Assembly: GCF_004362805.1 (NCBI RefSeq) | Contig: NZ_SNYF01000005.1 | Span: 1,289,672 to 1,353,671, forward strand | Direction of reading: 5' to 3' | DNA from: Algoriphagus boseongensis | GTDB lineage: Bacteria; Bacteroidota; Bacteroidia; Cytophagales; Cyclobacteriaceae | Length of the DNA: 64,000 nucleotides | Part shown: piece by piece, positions 26,389 to 35,402 of the stretch | Layout: every line of letters starts with the position of its first letter | How positions within the stretch are numbered: position 1 is the stretch's first letter | The notes under the pieces: generated by a model | The model's input: only the letters and a program-made list of their open reading frames with translations | What the model was told of the DNA's origin: nothing | The model's database searches: none | Translations under genes and position numbers: made by a program

Positions 26389-27224
26389 AAGGTTTTCGGG
26401 AATTCCTCCACATGGTCAAACCCTAAAGGCTCATTTTCATTTTCATTTGGGATATAGGCAGTGCCAAAAATGTAATCCCAAAGACTGAGCGATATCCCAT
26501 AATTCACACCATTGCTTCCTTCCGGAAGGTGTTTGGCATGATGCCAAAGATGCATGACAGGATTGTTCAAAATGTATTTCAAAGGGCCATAGGTAATCTT
26601 GACATTTGCATGATTCAAATGACCTATAATGATGGTCACGATATGAAGGACAAAGAAATCATCCAGTCCAAAACCTATCATAGCCAATGGAATATACTGT
26701 ACTGATTTATAGACTATTGTCTCCATCCAGTGATATCTCAAATGAGCGGCAAAACCCATCTGCTCCACCGAATGGTGTACTTTATGAAATTCCCATAACC
26801 AAGGACTTTTATGCAACCATCGATGAACATTCCATTGGATAAAATCCGCAACTACAAACATCAATAGAAATTGAGCCCATGCAGGCCAGGTTCCTACCTG
26901 AATTGCTACCAGGTTTTGAATTCCGAAAAGAGCAAGAAAATCATTGAAGGCTTCGACTGCTACATTAGAAACTGAATTGTACACAATCAGGGAGAATAAG
27001 AAGAAGTTGAAGAACATGTAAAACCCGTCCAACCAGAAATCCTCTCTAATCGCAGCTTGATTTTTTCTCCAGGGGAAAAGCAATTCTATTCCCCAAACGA
27101 CCACCGAAATGCCAACCAACCACCAAAAGTAATTGTGCCAGGAAGGATAGAAAATTTCAGAAGTCAGGTAATTCCAATACCCGTAATAGCCATCAATAAA
27201 GATCTTAAAATACTCTTTTAGCAT
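26340..27224 (-). CDS. Fatty acid hydroxylase/sterol desaturase family membrane protein
   Basis: 294-aa polytopic protein with the three histidine clusters of the di-iron hydroxylase family: HRWLH (about 133-137), HKVHH (about 146-150), and HLWHHAKH (about 224-231). Members use O2 and an electron donor to hydroxylate or desaturate lipids. The substrate here is unknown. It starts three bases after the tauE stop and is thus very likely in the same operon, which places a lipid oxygenase inside a sulfide-response module, an odd pairing. Confidence 0.87.
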   Translation of the reverse strand: MLKEYFKIFIDGYYGYWNYLTSEIFYPSWHNYFWWLVGISVVVWGIELLFPWRKNQAAIREDFWLDGFYMFFNFFLFSLIVYNSVSNVAVEAFNDFLALFGIQNLVAIQVGTWPAWAQFLLMFVVADFIQWNVHRWLHKSPWLWEFHKVHHSVEQMGFAAHLRYHWMETIVYKSVQYIPLAMIGFGLDDFFVLHIVTIIIGHLNHANVKITYGPLKYILNNPVMHLWHHAKHLPEGSNGVNYGISLSLWDYIFGTAYIPNENENEPLGFDHVEEFPKTFWQQITYPWNRSKQKA

Positions 27225-27227
27225 GGA

Positions 27228-28034
27228 TTAGAGTTTCATTAATTCTTTTCCGATAATATAAACACCCATTATCAAGACAAACCATCCGAATCCTTTCTTG
27301 AGTACTTTTTCATTGATTTTCTTAGAAAGAGCACTTCCAATAAAGATCCCAACAATGGAAAGTCCGGTAAAGACTAACAACATGTTCCAGTCAATAGTTT
27401 GGGTAGATAAGTCACCCAAAAATCCAATCAAGGATTTTGCTGCAATTATCAAGAGGGAAGTTCCTACAGCCATCTTCATAGGAAGTCTGGCCAAAAGAAC
27501 CAAAGCAGGAATAATCAAAAATCCTCCTCCTGCTCCCACAATTCCTGTAATTACGCCAACAATTGAGCCTTCCACCGCAATCAAAGGAAAGTTGAATTTC
27601 ACTTTCTCATCCTCGTCAGAAGCTTCTTCCTTTTTGCTTTTAATCATGGAATAGGAAGCTGCCAACATGATTAGAGCGAAAAACACCATAATACCGATGT
27701 TCTTGGTAATGGCAGTTTCACCCAGTGAAAAAAGAGGATCTGGTAAAGCTGGAACCAAGTATTTTCTGGTAAGAAATACTGCGATAAAAGAAGGTATGGC
27801 AAAGACTACTGCTGTTTTGTAATCAACCAAACCTTTTTTCATGTAAGTACCTGCTCCCACTAATGAGGTACTACCCACCACAAAGAGTGAATAGGCCGTC
27901 GCCAAAACCGGGTCAACATCCAAAATGTACACTAAGACAGGAACGGTAAGGATAGATCCTCCTCCCCCAATCAATCCTAAACTTACGCCAATCAATATTG
28001 CTGCTGCAAATCCAATAAGGACAATTACATCCAT
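27228..28034 (-). CDS. TauE/SafE-family anion exporter
   Basis: 268-aa membrane protein with about seven to eight helices and the two-fold repeat of the TauE/SafE family (GLIGGGGSILTVPVLVY near the N-terminus, GIVGAGGGFLIIPALVLL in the middle). The family exports sulfite, sulfoacetate or related anions. In this context export of sulfite or thiosulfate formed from sulfide is the natural guess. A perfect -7 box and a Crp/Fnr-like operator lie upstream; the hydroxylase-family gene follows three bases downstream. Confidence 0.9.
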   Translation of the reverse strand: MDVIVLIGFAAAILIGVSLGLIGGGGSILTVPVLVYILDVDPVLATAYSLFVVGSTSLVGAGTYMKKGLVDYKTAVVFAIPSFIAVFLTRKYLVPALPDPLFSLGETAITKNIGIMVFFALIMLAASYSMIKSKKEEASDEDEKVKFNFPLIAVEGSIVGVITGIVGAGGGFLIIPALVLLARLPMKMAVGTSLLIIAAKSLIGFLGDLSTQTIDWNMLLVFTGLSIVGIFIGSALSKKINEKVLKKGFGWFVLIMGVYIIGKELMKL

Positions 28035-28059
28035 TTTATTTCTTGTTTAATTCCTGTCA

Positions 28060-28067
28060 CAAAAGTA
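28060..28067 (-). promoter_or_regulatory. -7 box of the tauE promoter
   Basis: TACTTTTG read leftward, an exact TAnnTTTG match 25 bp before the ATG at 28034. There is no -33 TTTG; the operator occupies the region further upstream. Confidence 0.6.
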
Positions 28068-28089
28068 GATCACGCCCTAAGTGGAAAGC

Positions 28090-28105
28090 GGTGACAAATG
28101 TTACA
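28090..28105 (-). promoter_or_regulatory. Putative Crp/Fnr operator of the tauE operon
   Basis: On the top strand GGTGA-N6-TTACA. One half-site is strong and one weak. The centre at 28097.5 is 30.5 bp upstream of the -7 box, near -42 of the expected transcript start. Confidence 0.6.
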
Positions 28106-28222
28106 TGTCCAGAAATCGCAGTATTTAAAGGATAAGATGAATTTATTTTTTGGATAAAATTAGGCTTATCAGCTAAAAAACTTGGGATAAGAATTAAATT
28201 AAGGTTATAAAATATCCCCGCC

Positions 28223-29026
28223 ATGAAGATTATTGTCCCGATTGATTTTTCAGAAAACTCCATCAAAGCTCTGGATTTTGCTTTTACCCTTGCAGAAAAA
28301 AAAGATGGGGAAATTATTCTAGTTCATGTCATTGAAATAGTCTATGACTTCGCATCCCAAGCTGCCATTGCCTTGGATTCCATGTACAAGGACAGTGAGG
28401 GAGCATTCAAAAAATTGATTTCTACTTATAAATCCTCCAAAGTAAAGATCTCCTATAAACTGATTGAAGGAACTGCCTCCATAACCACGGCAAACTTGGC
28501 TGAAGAAGAGCAAGCAGATCTAATCGTCATGGGAACTCAGGGCATAAGTGGACTGAAAAAAACCTTAATGGGTTCCACCGCTGTAAATACCATTCGTGAA
28601 GCTTCCTGTCCGGTTTTAGTAGTTCCGAACCAGGCAAAAGTATCGGGAATCAAGAAAATAACGCTAGCCTTAGAATTTGCCGATCACGAGGAAAAATTCA
28701 TCGATTGGATTATTGGACTCAGCCAACGATGGGAATTGGGATTGGAATTCCTTCACGTACAAACTGAAACAAGCTTCAAGGATAAGCTTTGCCTAAAAGG
28801 TCTGGAGTCATTTCTTGAAGAAAAACATCCTGGACTTCCGGTAAAAATTCACACGTTCTTTGCTTCGAGTGCATTTGAAGGATTGAATGCCTATCTGGAT
28901 GAAGCCGAAGAAACTATTTTAGTCATGTGTCACGAGCACAAAAATCTATGGAATCAGGTTTTGCACAAAAGCCAATCCATAGAAATGGCATACCACACAC
29001 ACATTCCCCTGCTGATCATGAATTGA
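28223..29026 (+). CDS. Tandem universal stress protein (UspA)
   Basis: 267-aa protein with two UspA domains. The first is complete (KIIVPIDFSENS at the N-terminus; ATP-binding GTQGISGLKKTLMGSTA near 110-126). The second is degenerate, lacking the Gly-rich nucleotide loop, as is common in such fusions. It is divergent from the tauE operon and directly abuts the convergent Crp/Fnr gene (stop codons adjacent). Its position suggests a stress role tied to sulfide, but no operator was found close to its start. Confidence 0.9.
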   Translation: MKIIVPIDFSENSIKALDFAFTLAEKKDGEIILVHVIEIVYDFASQAAIALDSMYKDSEGAFKKLISTYKSSKVKISYKLIEGTASITTANLAEEEQADLIVMGTQGISGLKKTLMGSTAVNTIREASCPVLVVPNQAKVSGIKKITLALEFADHEEKFIDWIIGLSQRWELGLEFLHVQTETSFKDKLCLKGLESFLEEKHPGLPVKIHTFFASSAFEGLNAYLDEAEETILVMCHEHKNLWNQVLHKSQSIEMAYHTHIPLLIMN

Positions 29027-29683
29027 TTATTTGCTAATCAACTCTTCAAAATCATCACGGATATAAATCACGTTTCTTCCCAACTCAATCCATCTTTTTT
29101 TCTCAAGCTGCTTGAGCAATCTCGAAATCACCTCTCGGGAAGTCCCGAGTTCATTTGCAATTTCCTGATGGGTTGTATGAAGCTCATTGGCTTTGAGTTG
29201 CTTCATTTTGGTAACGATGTATCTCATCAGACGCTCATCCATACGCTTAAAAGCAACAGCATCTAAAGCAATTAGCATTTCATGAAATCTCTGCTGATAG
29301 GTGCTAGAGACAAAATCCTTCCATTGCTTGAACTCATCCATCCACTGCTCATGGTATTGGATAGGAATAAACATTAAAATAGCCTGCTCCTCCACCACTG
29401 CTTTGATTTCACTTGGCCGAGCAGCTGAACAACAGGTTAAGGATAAAGCACAGGTTTCTCCAGGTTCCAGGTAATAAAGAAACAATTCTTTACCCTCCTC
29501 ATCCATTCGCATTATTTTGATTGAACCATCGATGACCAAAGGAACAGCTTTAATAAATTGACCGGGTTCCATCAATACTTTACCGGGATCTAAATGCATT
29601 TCTTGCCCTTTTTCTAAAATCAAATTGAGCAATTTGGGATCGGTAAGATTTGGTAGTGCCTGCTTGAGTTTTTCTAGTGTCAT
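29027..29683 (-). CDS. Crp/Fnr-family transcriptional regulator with a Cys-Cys sensor-domain motif
   Basis: 218-aa regulator: a cNMP-binding-type beta-barrel (about 20-110), a long dimerisation helix, and a C-terminal winged helix (about 165-210). The recognition helix TSREVISRLL aligns with that of E. coli CRP and keeps its R180, E181 and R185 (here R183, E184, R188), the residues that read GTGA. The barrel has C78 followed by the pair C84-C85 in the CALSLTCC loop, which could sense thiol or persulfide chemistry; that is inference. It does not carry the four-Cys Fe-S ligand set of Fnr. The start at 29683 is chosen over 29767 by promoter position. GTGA-N6-TCAC palindromes lie upstream of it and of the divergent sqr. 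Confidence 0.9.
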   Translation of the reverse strand: MTLEKLKQALPNLTDPKLLNLILEKGQEMHLDPGKVLMEPGQFIKAVPLVIDGSIKIMRMDEEGKELFLYYLEPGETCALSLTCCSAARPSEIKAVVEEQAILMFIPIQYHEQWMDEFKQWKDFVSSTYQQRFHEMLIALDAVAFKRMDERLMRYIVTKMKQLKANELHTTHQEIANELGTSREVISRLLKQLEKKRWIELGRNVIYIRDDFEELISK

Positions 29684-29699
29684 ATGCTTTACTAAACCA

Positions 29700-29707
29700 C
29701 AAAAATG
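29700..29707 (-). promoter_or_regulatory. Probable -7 box of the crp-like gene
   Basis: CATTTTTG read leftward (one mismatch to TAnnTTTG), 17 bp before the ATG at 29683. Placed 29.5 bp downstream of the operator centre, as in the other promoters of the cluster. Confidence 0.4.
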
Positions 29708-29727
29708 AATCTGAAGTAAAACTAAGT

Positions 29728-29745
29728 TAGTGATAATTCTCACAA
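29728..29745. promoter_or_regulatory. Putative Crp/Fnr operator upstream of the crp-like gene (autoregulation)
   Basis: TAGTGA-N6-TCACAA: perfect GTGA-N6-TCAC core (29730-29743), the spacing and core of a CRP-class site. The centre at 29736.5 lies 29.5 bp upstream of the CATTTTTG box. Confidence 0.6.
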
Positions 29746-29796
29746 AGGGGAAAGTTGAGAGAATCAAAGATGACTTTAATCAGAAATCACCCTTTA

Positions 29797-29814
29797 AGGT
29801 GACATATATCACCT
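29797..29814. promoter_or_regulatory. Putative Crp/Fnr operator of sqr
   Basis: AGGTGA-N6-TCACCT, a perfect six-base-arm palindrome and the best site in the cluster. The centre (29805.5) is 29.5 bp upstream of a degenerate -7 box, TACATTGA (29835-29842), about -42 from the expected start point. That is the position of a class II activator. Confidence 0.7.
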
Positions 29815-29863
29815 AATGTTCGGAGAAGAAAATTTACATTGAGGTATAAAATTAACCCTCGTT

Positions 29864-31126
29864 ATGAAACATTATCAGATATTAATCATTGGGGGTGGCA
29901 CAGCAGGAATTACCATTGCCGCCCAACTGAAAAGAAAGGATCATAGCCTTCAAATAGCCATAATTGAGCCTTCTGCGAAGCATTATTACCAACCAGCTTG
30001 GACTTTGGTGGGAGCAGGGACTTTTGATTTTGAAGATACTGAGAGAGATGAGGCAGATTATATTCCCAAAGGAGTGGATTGGATAAAGGACAAAGCGACC
30101 GGAATAGATCCGGATACTAATGAAGTGAAAACTGCTTCTTCTGGAACTTTCACTTACGATTACCTCATCCCGGTTCCAGGACTAGTTATGGTTCCTGAAA
30201 TGATTCCAGGCCTTAAAGAAGCTATGGATAAGGGAGTGGTTTGCTCTAACTATACCGATCCAAAGCACACTTGGGAGGTTCTACAAAATTTCAAAGGTGG
30301 CAATGCGGTCTTCACCCAACCTACTACCCCAATAAAATGCGGTGGCGCTCCTCAAAAAATCATGTATATGGCAGAGGATTATTTCCGCAAAAAGGGAATC
30401 CGTGACAAGACCAACGTGCTTTTTGCTACGCCTGGTACCGTAATTTTCGGGGTTCCTTCCTTTGCAAAAACTCTAAATAAAATAATTCACGACAGGGACA
30501 TCATATTCAAACCCTTTTATGCTCCAGTCAGAATTGATGCTGAGAAACAGGAAATTTACTTCCAGTACTCCAAACCAGGAGAAAGCAATTGCACCATCAT
30601 GGAAGGCAATCCTTTGGGTGAGGAATTGACTGGTGCGACAGAAATCAAAATTCATTTTGATATGCTTCATTTGGCACCTCCTCAAGCCGCACCAAAATTT
30701 ATCCAAGAATCCAAGGTGTCAATTCAGGAGGGACCAGGAAAAGGTTGGATTGACGTGGATATCCATACCATGCAGCACAAACGCTTCCCAAATATTTTCT
30801 CTATTGGTGACGTCGCTAATTTACCTACTGCTAAAACTGGTGCTGCCATTAGAAAGCAAGCTCCTGTCCTGGTAGAAAACCTAATGAATTTAATTAAGAC
30901 AGGCAAAGTGGGACAAAAAACCTATGAAGGCTATTCTTCCTGTCCTATTGTGACCGGTTATGGCAAGATGTTGCTCTGCGAGTTTAAATACGATAACATT
31001 CAGGATAGCGATCCACTCATTTCAAAATTTGTGGATACGACCAAAGAGCAATACAGCATGTGGTTACTCAAAAAATACGGGCTTCCATTTATGTATTGGA
31101 ACTTGATGCTGAGAGGAAAAGCTTAA
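29864..31126 (+). CDS. sqr: Sulfide:quinone oxidoreductase, type II (SQOR-like)
   Basis: 420-aa flavoprotein that oxidises sulfide to a persulfide or polysulfide and passes electrons to quinone at the membrane. The N-terminal FAD fold (IIGGGTAGITIA) is intact. The two redox cysteines align with those of the mitochondrial/type II enzyme: C159 in PIKCGGAPQK and C360 in SSCPIVTG. The FAD-contacting GDVANLPTAKTGAAIRKQAP is also present. It is divergent from the Crp/Fnr regulator, with operators in between, and followed by a terminator. It is the key evidence that this cluster handles sulfide. Confidence 0.95.
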   Translation: MKHYQILIIGGGTAGITIAAQLKRKDHSLQIAIIEPSAKHYYQPAWTLVGAGTFDFEDTERDEADYIPKGVDWIKDKATGIDPDTNEVKTASSGTFTYDYLIPVPGLVMVPEMIPGLKEAMDKGVVCSNYTDPKHTWEVLQNFKGGNAVFTQPTTPIKCGGAPQKIMYMAEDYFRKKGIRDKTNVLFATPGTVIFGVPSFAKTLNKIIHDRDIIFKPFYAPVRIDAEKQEIYFQYSKPGESNCTIMEGNPLGEELTGATEIKIHFDMLHLAPPQAAPKFIQESKVSIQEGPGKGWIDVDIHTMQHKRFPNIFSIGDVANLPTAKTGAAIRKQAPVLVENLMNLIKTGKVGQKTYEGYSSCPIVTGYGKMLLCEFKYDNIQDSDPLISKFVDTTKEQYSMWLLKKYGLPFMYWNLMLRGKA

Positions 31127-31144
31127 TAAGCTTTATCAGAAATA

Positions 31145-31175
31145 AACCCCGACTTATAAAAGTCGGGGTTTTTAA
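31145..31175. terminator. Bidirectional terminator between sqr and the 1401-aa gene
   Basis: AACCCCGAC / GTCGGGGTT with a loop of eight bases (31145-31170), followed by TTTAAG. Confidence 0.85.
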
Positions 31176-31176
31176 G

Positions 31177-34100
31177 TTATTCACAGGTAGGACAACATAC
31201 AAAAGGCACCTTGGTAAGCGGCGAGGTTCGAAGAATCCTAAAATGCCCCAAACCTCTGCTTAATGGTCTTATTTCAGCATTAGCAATAGTTTCTGGTCTT
31301 TTCCCGGTTTCCGCGCTTCTTGCCATCCTTTCAAATTCTGGATTTATTCTTTGCCTATACAGGTCCATCACATCCATGTGATCAAATAGGTTGGTAATAT
31401 TCCCAAAAACTTCCACCACCAAAACACTCAGCGGACTATCCTCAGGCAATCCAAAAAGGGAAAGTCTCTGGGCTATTTCTTCTGAAGTGAAAATTGCTGT
31501 TCCAACTGGATGTTTGTCCTTCAACTGGGCAAGAACATTACCTTTTACCTGGACCTTTACATCTAATTTTAAACTCGCCTGAATTAGATCAGGGACTTTG
31601 TTTACTTGGTAGCTTTGAGCCAATAATTCCTGAAATTGATCTTTTTCTCCTTTCTTAGGATTGATTTTTACGCCAATTTTCATCTCTTTTTCACCGAGGA
31701 GAATATTCCTAAAATCTAATCCATCCGCCTGATAAACCTGAGCATAAAGTACTGCCCAAAGACTTGTTCGAGGTGGTTTGGAAGTGACATTTTTGCCATT
31801 ATAAACCGCCTTGGCAAAAGGAGCAGAAACAAACATCCTCAAGTCATCTCTATTTAGGGTACAAAGCAAATTTGGAGCAGGATGCTGAACTCCAGTAACT
31901 CGAAGCGGTCTGCCAAATCTTCCCTGAGCAGTTGACCAAAGGTTCCCTTTTGGGGCATTTTGACTCACAGCAGGAAGTTCATTTACACTCAAAAAATCCA
32001 GGTTAAACTCTTTATCAACCTCTTCACGCTCCACAAAATGCCCATGCCCAACACGAAACTCATAGGTAAAGAACCCAAACATCTCGGGGCTTTCGGAATA
32101 CATTCCTGGAGGTAAAGGGAGAATAAAATGTCTATCAGAATCTGTAGAGGGAACCATTTGTTGCATGGCATTTAGGCCTGACAAATCGTTACTCTGTCCC
32201 GGGGTGATTACCCGAATCCATTCTGGATCCAAATTTATTGGACTCTCCTCAGGAGCTAGAAACTGCTCTGGAGAGTTGTTGGAAATTAGTTGATCTGGAG
32301 AATTTGCCAAAACTCTACAGAAATACTGGTCATCTGGATTATGAATCGGTTCTTCAAACTCTACCCACAAATGTCTTCTTCTGGCCTCTGTAGAGCTGTA
32401 ATCATCCGCCCTATCGTATGGGGAAAAGGCAATGCCAACGCTTTTAATTTTTGGTATCTGACTTGGCGGCAAAACAGTCGGTAGAGCGAGCCAAGGAGTT
32501 TTTTTGGTTTCAACACCCGGATGCTGGGATTTGAAATTGGCCTCAATCTCATAATTAGCCCAGATTTCATCCGGAAAACGAGGTTGGTTTAATACCCCGT
32601 GTTTTAGGTCATTTTTAGGCTCCAAAGCATCCAAAAATATAATCCTGGTGAAAGACCTATTCACCTGTCCATAACGGTCATCCTGAATAGCCTCGAAGGA
32701 AACAGTATGCTTTAGCTCTATCTCTCCCACCAATACTTTTTTCCTCCATTCTTGGTCCCTGTCATTTCGGAATTTATGGGTTTTGAAAATTGAAAAAGCA
32801 TCGTTTTGTAAGGCATCCCAAGCCCAATCCCTGTCAAGCTGGTAACTAAGTGCTCCAATCCAATGGTTTTGCAATTCAGCATTGGAAGCGAAAGTAATGC
32901 TACTCCCATCAGGAGCTAGAGAATGCCTTATTCTATTGCTGCAACCGAAGGCTATTCGTTGCCCCTTTGGAGCTACCAAAGTCATCCCTTTTGATTCACA
33001 TCCAAGGGCGTCAGCCAGTCTTTTTACTGCCTCGGATTGATTGCTTTCACTAATTCTCTGAATCAGAGCAGAGAATTGATTTTTTTTCAATGTAGGCACC
33101 TCATCTGGTCTCAGATAAATTCCCTGGATTTCGGGCACATTTCCATAGACACCCAACAGGGGTTCATTTTCATCAAAAGGTGGTCTATAAAAACTCAATT
33201 GGGTCTTTTTCCCGTATCGGGAATCCAATTCCTGATCTGGATCAATTACCCCAAAATATTCCTCTGAATTCCCCCCTACTTCAGCTACGGCTCTCATAGT
33301 AACCCGAATTTGTCGGCCTGTAGGGAGAACCAATTCATTCATACCATTAAGGTTGCTGCTTTTCAAGTCATCTCTTAAAAAAGGATTGGCTTCATTGCCC
33401 AAATTCAAGACTGGAACGTCAATAAATTGAATTGGTATATCGAGGGTTTGCTCAAAATCAGATGGAAAAAACCGATGAGTTTGGTAAAGTGTGATGTAAT
33501 CATCCTTCCCATTTTGACTCCATGCATTGTCCATCCTCAATGATTTCACTTCTACCCTGATATATACTTTTGTAACATCAGGATCTGCAAGAGCCGGCTT
33601 TATATTTTTATCTGGAAAAGTCTGATTTCGAAGTAAATCAAGCGCATTCGGGTATTTCTTTGTGAAAATTACTGCTGGATATTCTAGCATAGGTCTCTTC
33701 ACATGCAGTACCGTATTATCATCAAAGGAAGTCTCATCATCGTCACCTGCATTAAAAATAGTAGCAGTCTGATTTAGAAGATGAAGTGGTTTTTCTATCC
33801 TCAATAAGTCAGGGTTGATGTAACGTCTAAAAGAAACAGTCGTCAAAGGGCTGGCTGCATCATTCAAAGGAGAATCCTCCACTTTTGGACCTCCTCCACT
33901 GATATCTGCTAGTCTTACTCTAAATTCATAAGTGCCGCCATACCTCAAATCTGTATTTAAGGGAATTGGATTTAGGGTTTTATTGGGATCAACCCCTGGT
34001 TTACCTGGATTTCCCTTGGCATATTCGGAATAGTTCTGGTCGGTTTTGAAAAGCTTAATGGCATCCTTGTCCTCAGCAACCATACTTTTTCCTAGCCAAG

Positions 34101-35382
34101 AGGCATAATACATAGGCATCCAAAAAAAATCATCATTGGGACCTGAGATTTTGTTAGGATAAACCTGATAGGGTATTTCAGTCTTGTTGGTAGCAAGAAT
34201 TTTAACCAGAGGATGATTTTGATCCAATTCTATAGAATTAAGACTTTCCCATTTTTTCCCTGGCTCCCTGACATCAATTTTATAGCCGTTGACACAAAGA
34301 GGAGCATCTATCCGCTTTCCAGCTTCTTGAGGATTTTCTGCAAGTTGCCGAATGTACCATACCAAAATCTGCTCATCATCCCAGCCTAAACGAATTCCAG
34401 TTTCAGATTGCGGAGCAAATCCATCCGGCTTCTCTTCTAGCATGTTACCACTGATGGGTTGATTTGCATGGACAACCTTGGCAAAGCCATCATCATAGGA
34501 GCGTGATTCCAAAAACAATTCATCCCAAGGGGCTATAGGAACAGGCGCCTGCGGATCAGATGCCTTTTTGTAGGTTACAGGAAAAGTTAATGCAGAAAAT
34601 ACTGGCCGGGTTTCTCCAATTTTCAATTTTGGAATTCTTGCTGCGTATCGCTTAACCAATGGCCCATTTAGGTTGGATTGGTTAGATTCCAAAGTTTTCT
34701 TTTGAGCAGTCAAATAAGGTTCATTGATGATATTGGCGTAGATGTATCCCCCTTTCTCAAACCATTCTTTGTCTACTTTGACACTTACCGAATAGATCAT
34801 CCCACAAGCCTTAGCCAATAATGGCTGCCTAATTATATGTGCAAATACTTTTCCCCAGCTCAGACTTGTTTTGGGAGCAATCAGACCTGAAGGTTTTTGA
34901 TCGCGAATAGCACAGGCATAGCTGTCGTCGGTGACGGCATTAGGGTGTCTGGGTTGGGTAAAATTAAAGCTCTCTCGATAGCTTACCGGGAGGTATTTTC
35001 TGACTGTTTTTGATTCAGGTTTTGGAGGAGGAAGGACTTCAGCATCGTCACCAATATCCATTTTAAAGGACTTGGCAATCTTTTCAATTAAATCCGCCTT
35101 TTGTAAGGCTTCATCTACAGATACAGGAATTTCAATAGGAGTAAATGCAGGATTTCCTGGAGCCTCAATGGGTAATTCAACAGTTCCTTTAACTATAGAA
35201 ATTGAAAATTGAGGTTGAAAATTGGAAAACCCTGGCACAGGTATCTGCTGCATATTGGCAGAAACATTCCAGATTTTCTCCGGATTCTTGTTTCTTGGGA
35301 TAAGTACCAGATTCAAGTGTAAATTCTCCCCATCAAAATGCTGAGGAAGAGCCATAAGGGTCAAAAGTCTATTCGGTTCCAT
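31177..35382 (-). CDS. Giant protein of unknown function (1401 aa)
   Basis: No recognised family. There is no signal peptide or membrane segment; composition is mixed with many short beta-type strands, prolines and Asp/Asn turns, suggesting several beta-rich domains. Visible local features: a central block with FRVRLADISGGGP, a GWDDEQILVWYIRQL segment around 320-340, and a C-terminal end with four cysteines in the last nine residues (CCPTCE). The gene lies 20 bp downstream of the equally large 1760-aa gene, is leftward like it, and stops directly at the sqr terminator. The two almost certainly form one operon. Such pairs could be secreted or surface assemblies exported by an unknown route, but that is speculation. 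Confidence 0.7.
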   Translation of the reverse strand: MEPNRLLTLMALPQHFDGENLHLNLVLIPRNKNPEKIWNVSANMQQIPVPGFSNFQPQFSISIVKGTVELPIEAPGNPAFTPIEIPVSVDEALQKADLIEKIAKSFKMDIGDDAEVLPPPKPESKTVRKYLPVSYRESFNFTQPRHPNAVTDDSYACAIRDQKPSGLIAPKTSLSWGKVFAHIIRQPLLAKACGMIYSVSVKVDKEWFEKGGYIYANIINEPYLTAQKKTLESNQSNLNGPLVKRYAARIPKLKIGETRPVFSALTFPVTYKKASDPQAPVPIAPWDELFLESRSYDDGFAKVVHANQPISGNMLEEKPDGFAPQSETGIRLGWDDEQILVWYIRQLAENPQEAGKRIDAPLCVNGYKIDVREPGKKWESLNSIELDQNHPLVKILATNKTEIPYQVYPNKISGPNDDFFWMPMYYASWLGKSMVAEDKDAIKLFKTDQNYSEYAKGNPGKPGVDPNKTLNPIPLNTDLRYGGTYEFRVRLADISGGGPKVEDSPLNDAASPLTTVSFRRYINPDLLRIEKPLHLLNQTATIFNAGDDDETSFDDNTVLHVKRPMLEYPAVIFTKKYPNALDLLRNQTFPDKNIKPALADPDVTKVYIRVEVKSLRMDNAWSQNGKDDYITLYQTHRFFPSDFEQTLDIPIQFIDVPVLNLGNEANPFLRDDLKSSNLNGMNELVLPTGRQIRVTMRAVAEVGGNSEEYFGVIDPDQELDSRYGKKTQLSFYRPPFDENEPLLGVYGNVPEIQGIYLRPDEVPTLKKNQFSALIQRISESNQSEAVKRLADALGCESKGMTLVAPKGQRIAFGCSNRIRHSLAPDGSSITFASNAELQNHWIGALSYQLDRDWAWDALQNDAFSIFKTHKFRNDRDQEWRKKVLVGEIELKHTVSFEAIQDDRYGQVNRSFTRIIFLDALEPKNDLKHGVLNQPRFPDEIWANYEIEANFKSQHPGVETKKTPWLALPTVLPPSQIPKIKSVGIAFSPYDRADDYSSTEARRRHLWVEFEEPIHNPDDQYFCRVLANSPDQLISNNSPEQFLAPEESPINLDPEWIRVITPGQSNDLSGLNAMQQMVPSTDSDRHFILPLPPGMYSESPEMFGFFTYEFRVGHGHFVEREEVDKEFNLDFLSVNELPAVSQNAPKGNLWSTAQGRFGRPLRVTGVQHPAPNLLCTLNRDDLRMFVSAPFAKAVYNGKNVTSKPPRTSLWAVLYAQVYQADGLDFRNILLGEKEMKIGVKINPKKGEKDQFQELLAQSYQVNKVPDLIQASLKLDVKVQVKGNVLAQLKDKHPVGTAIFTSEEIAQRLSLFGLPEDSPLSVLVVEVFGNITNLFDHMDVMDLYRQRINPEFERMARSAETGKRPETIANAEIRPLSRGLGHFRILRTSPLTKVPFVCCPTCE

Positions 35383-35402
35383 AATATTTTATAAAAATTG
35401 TA

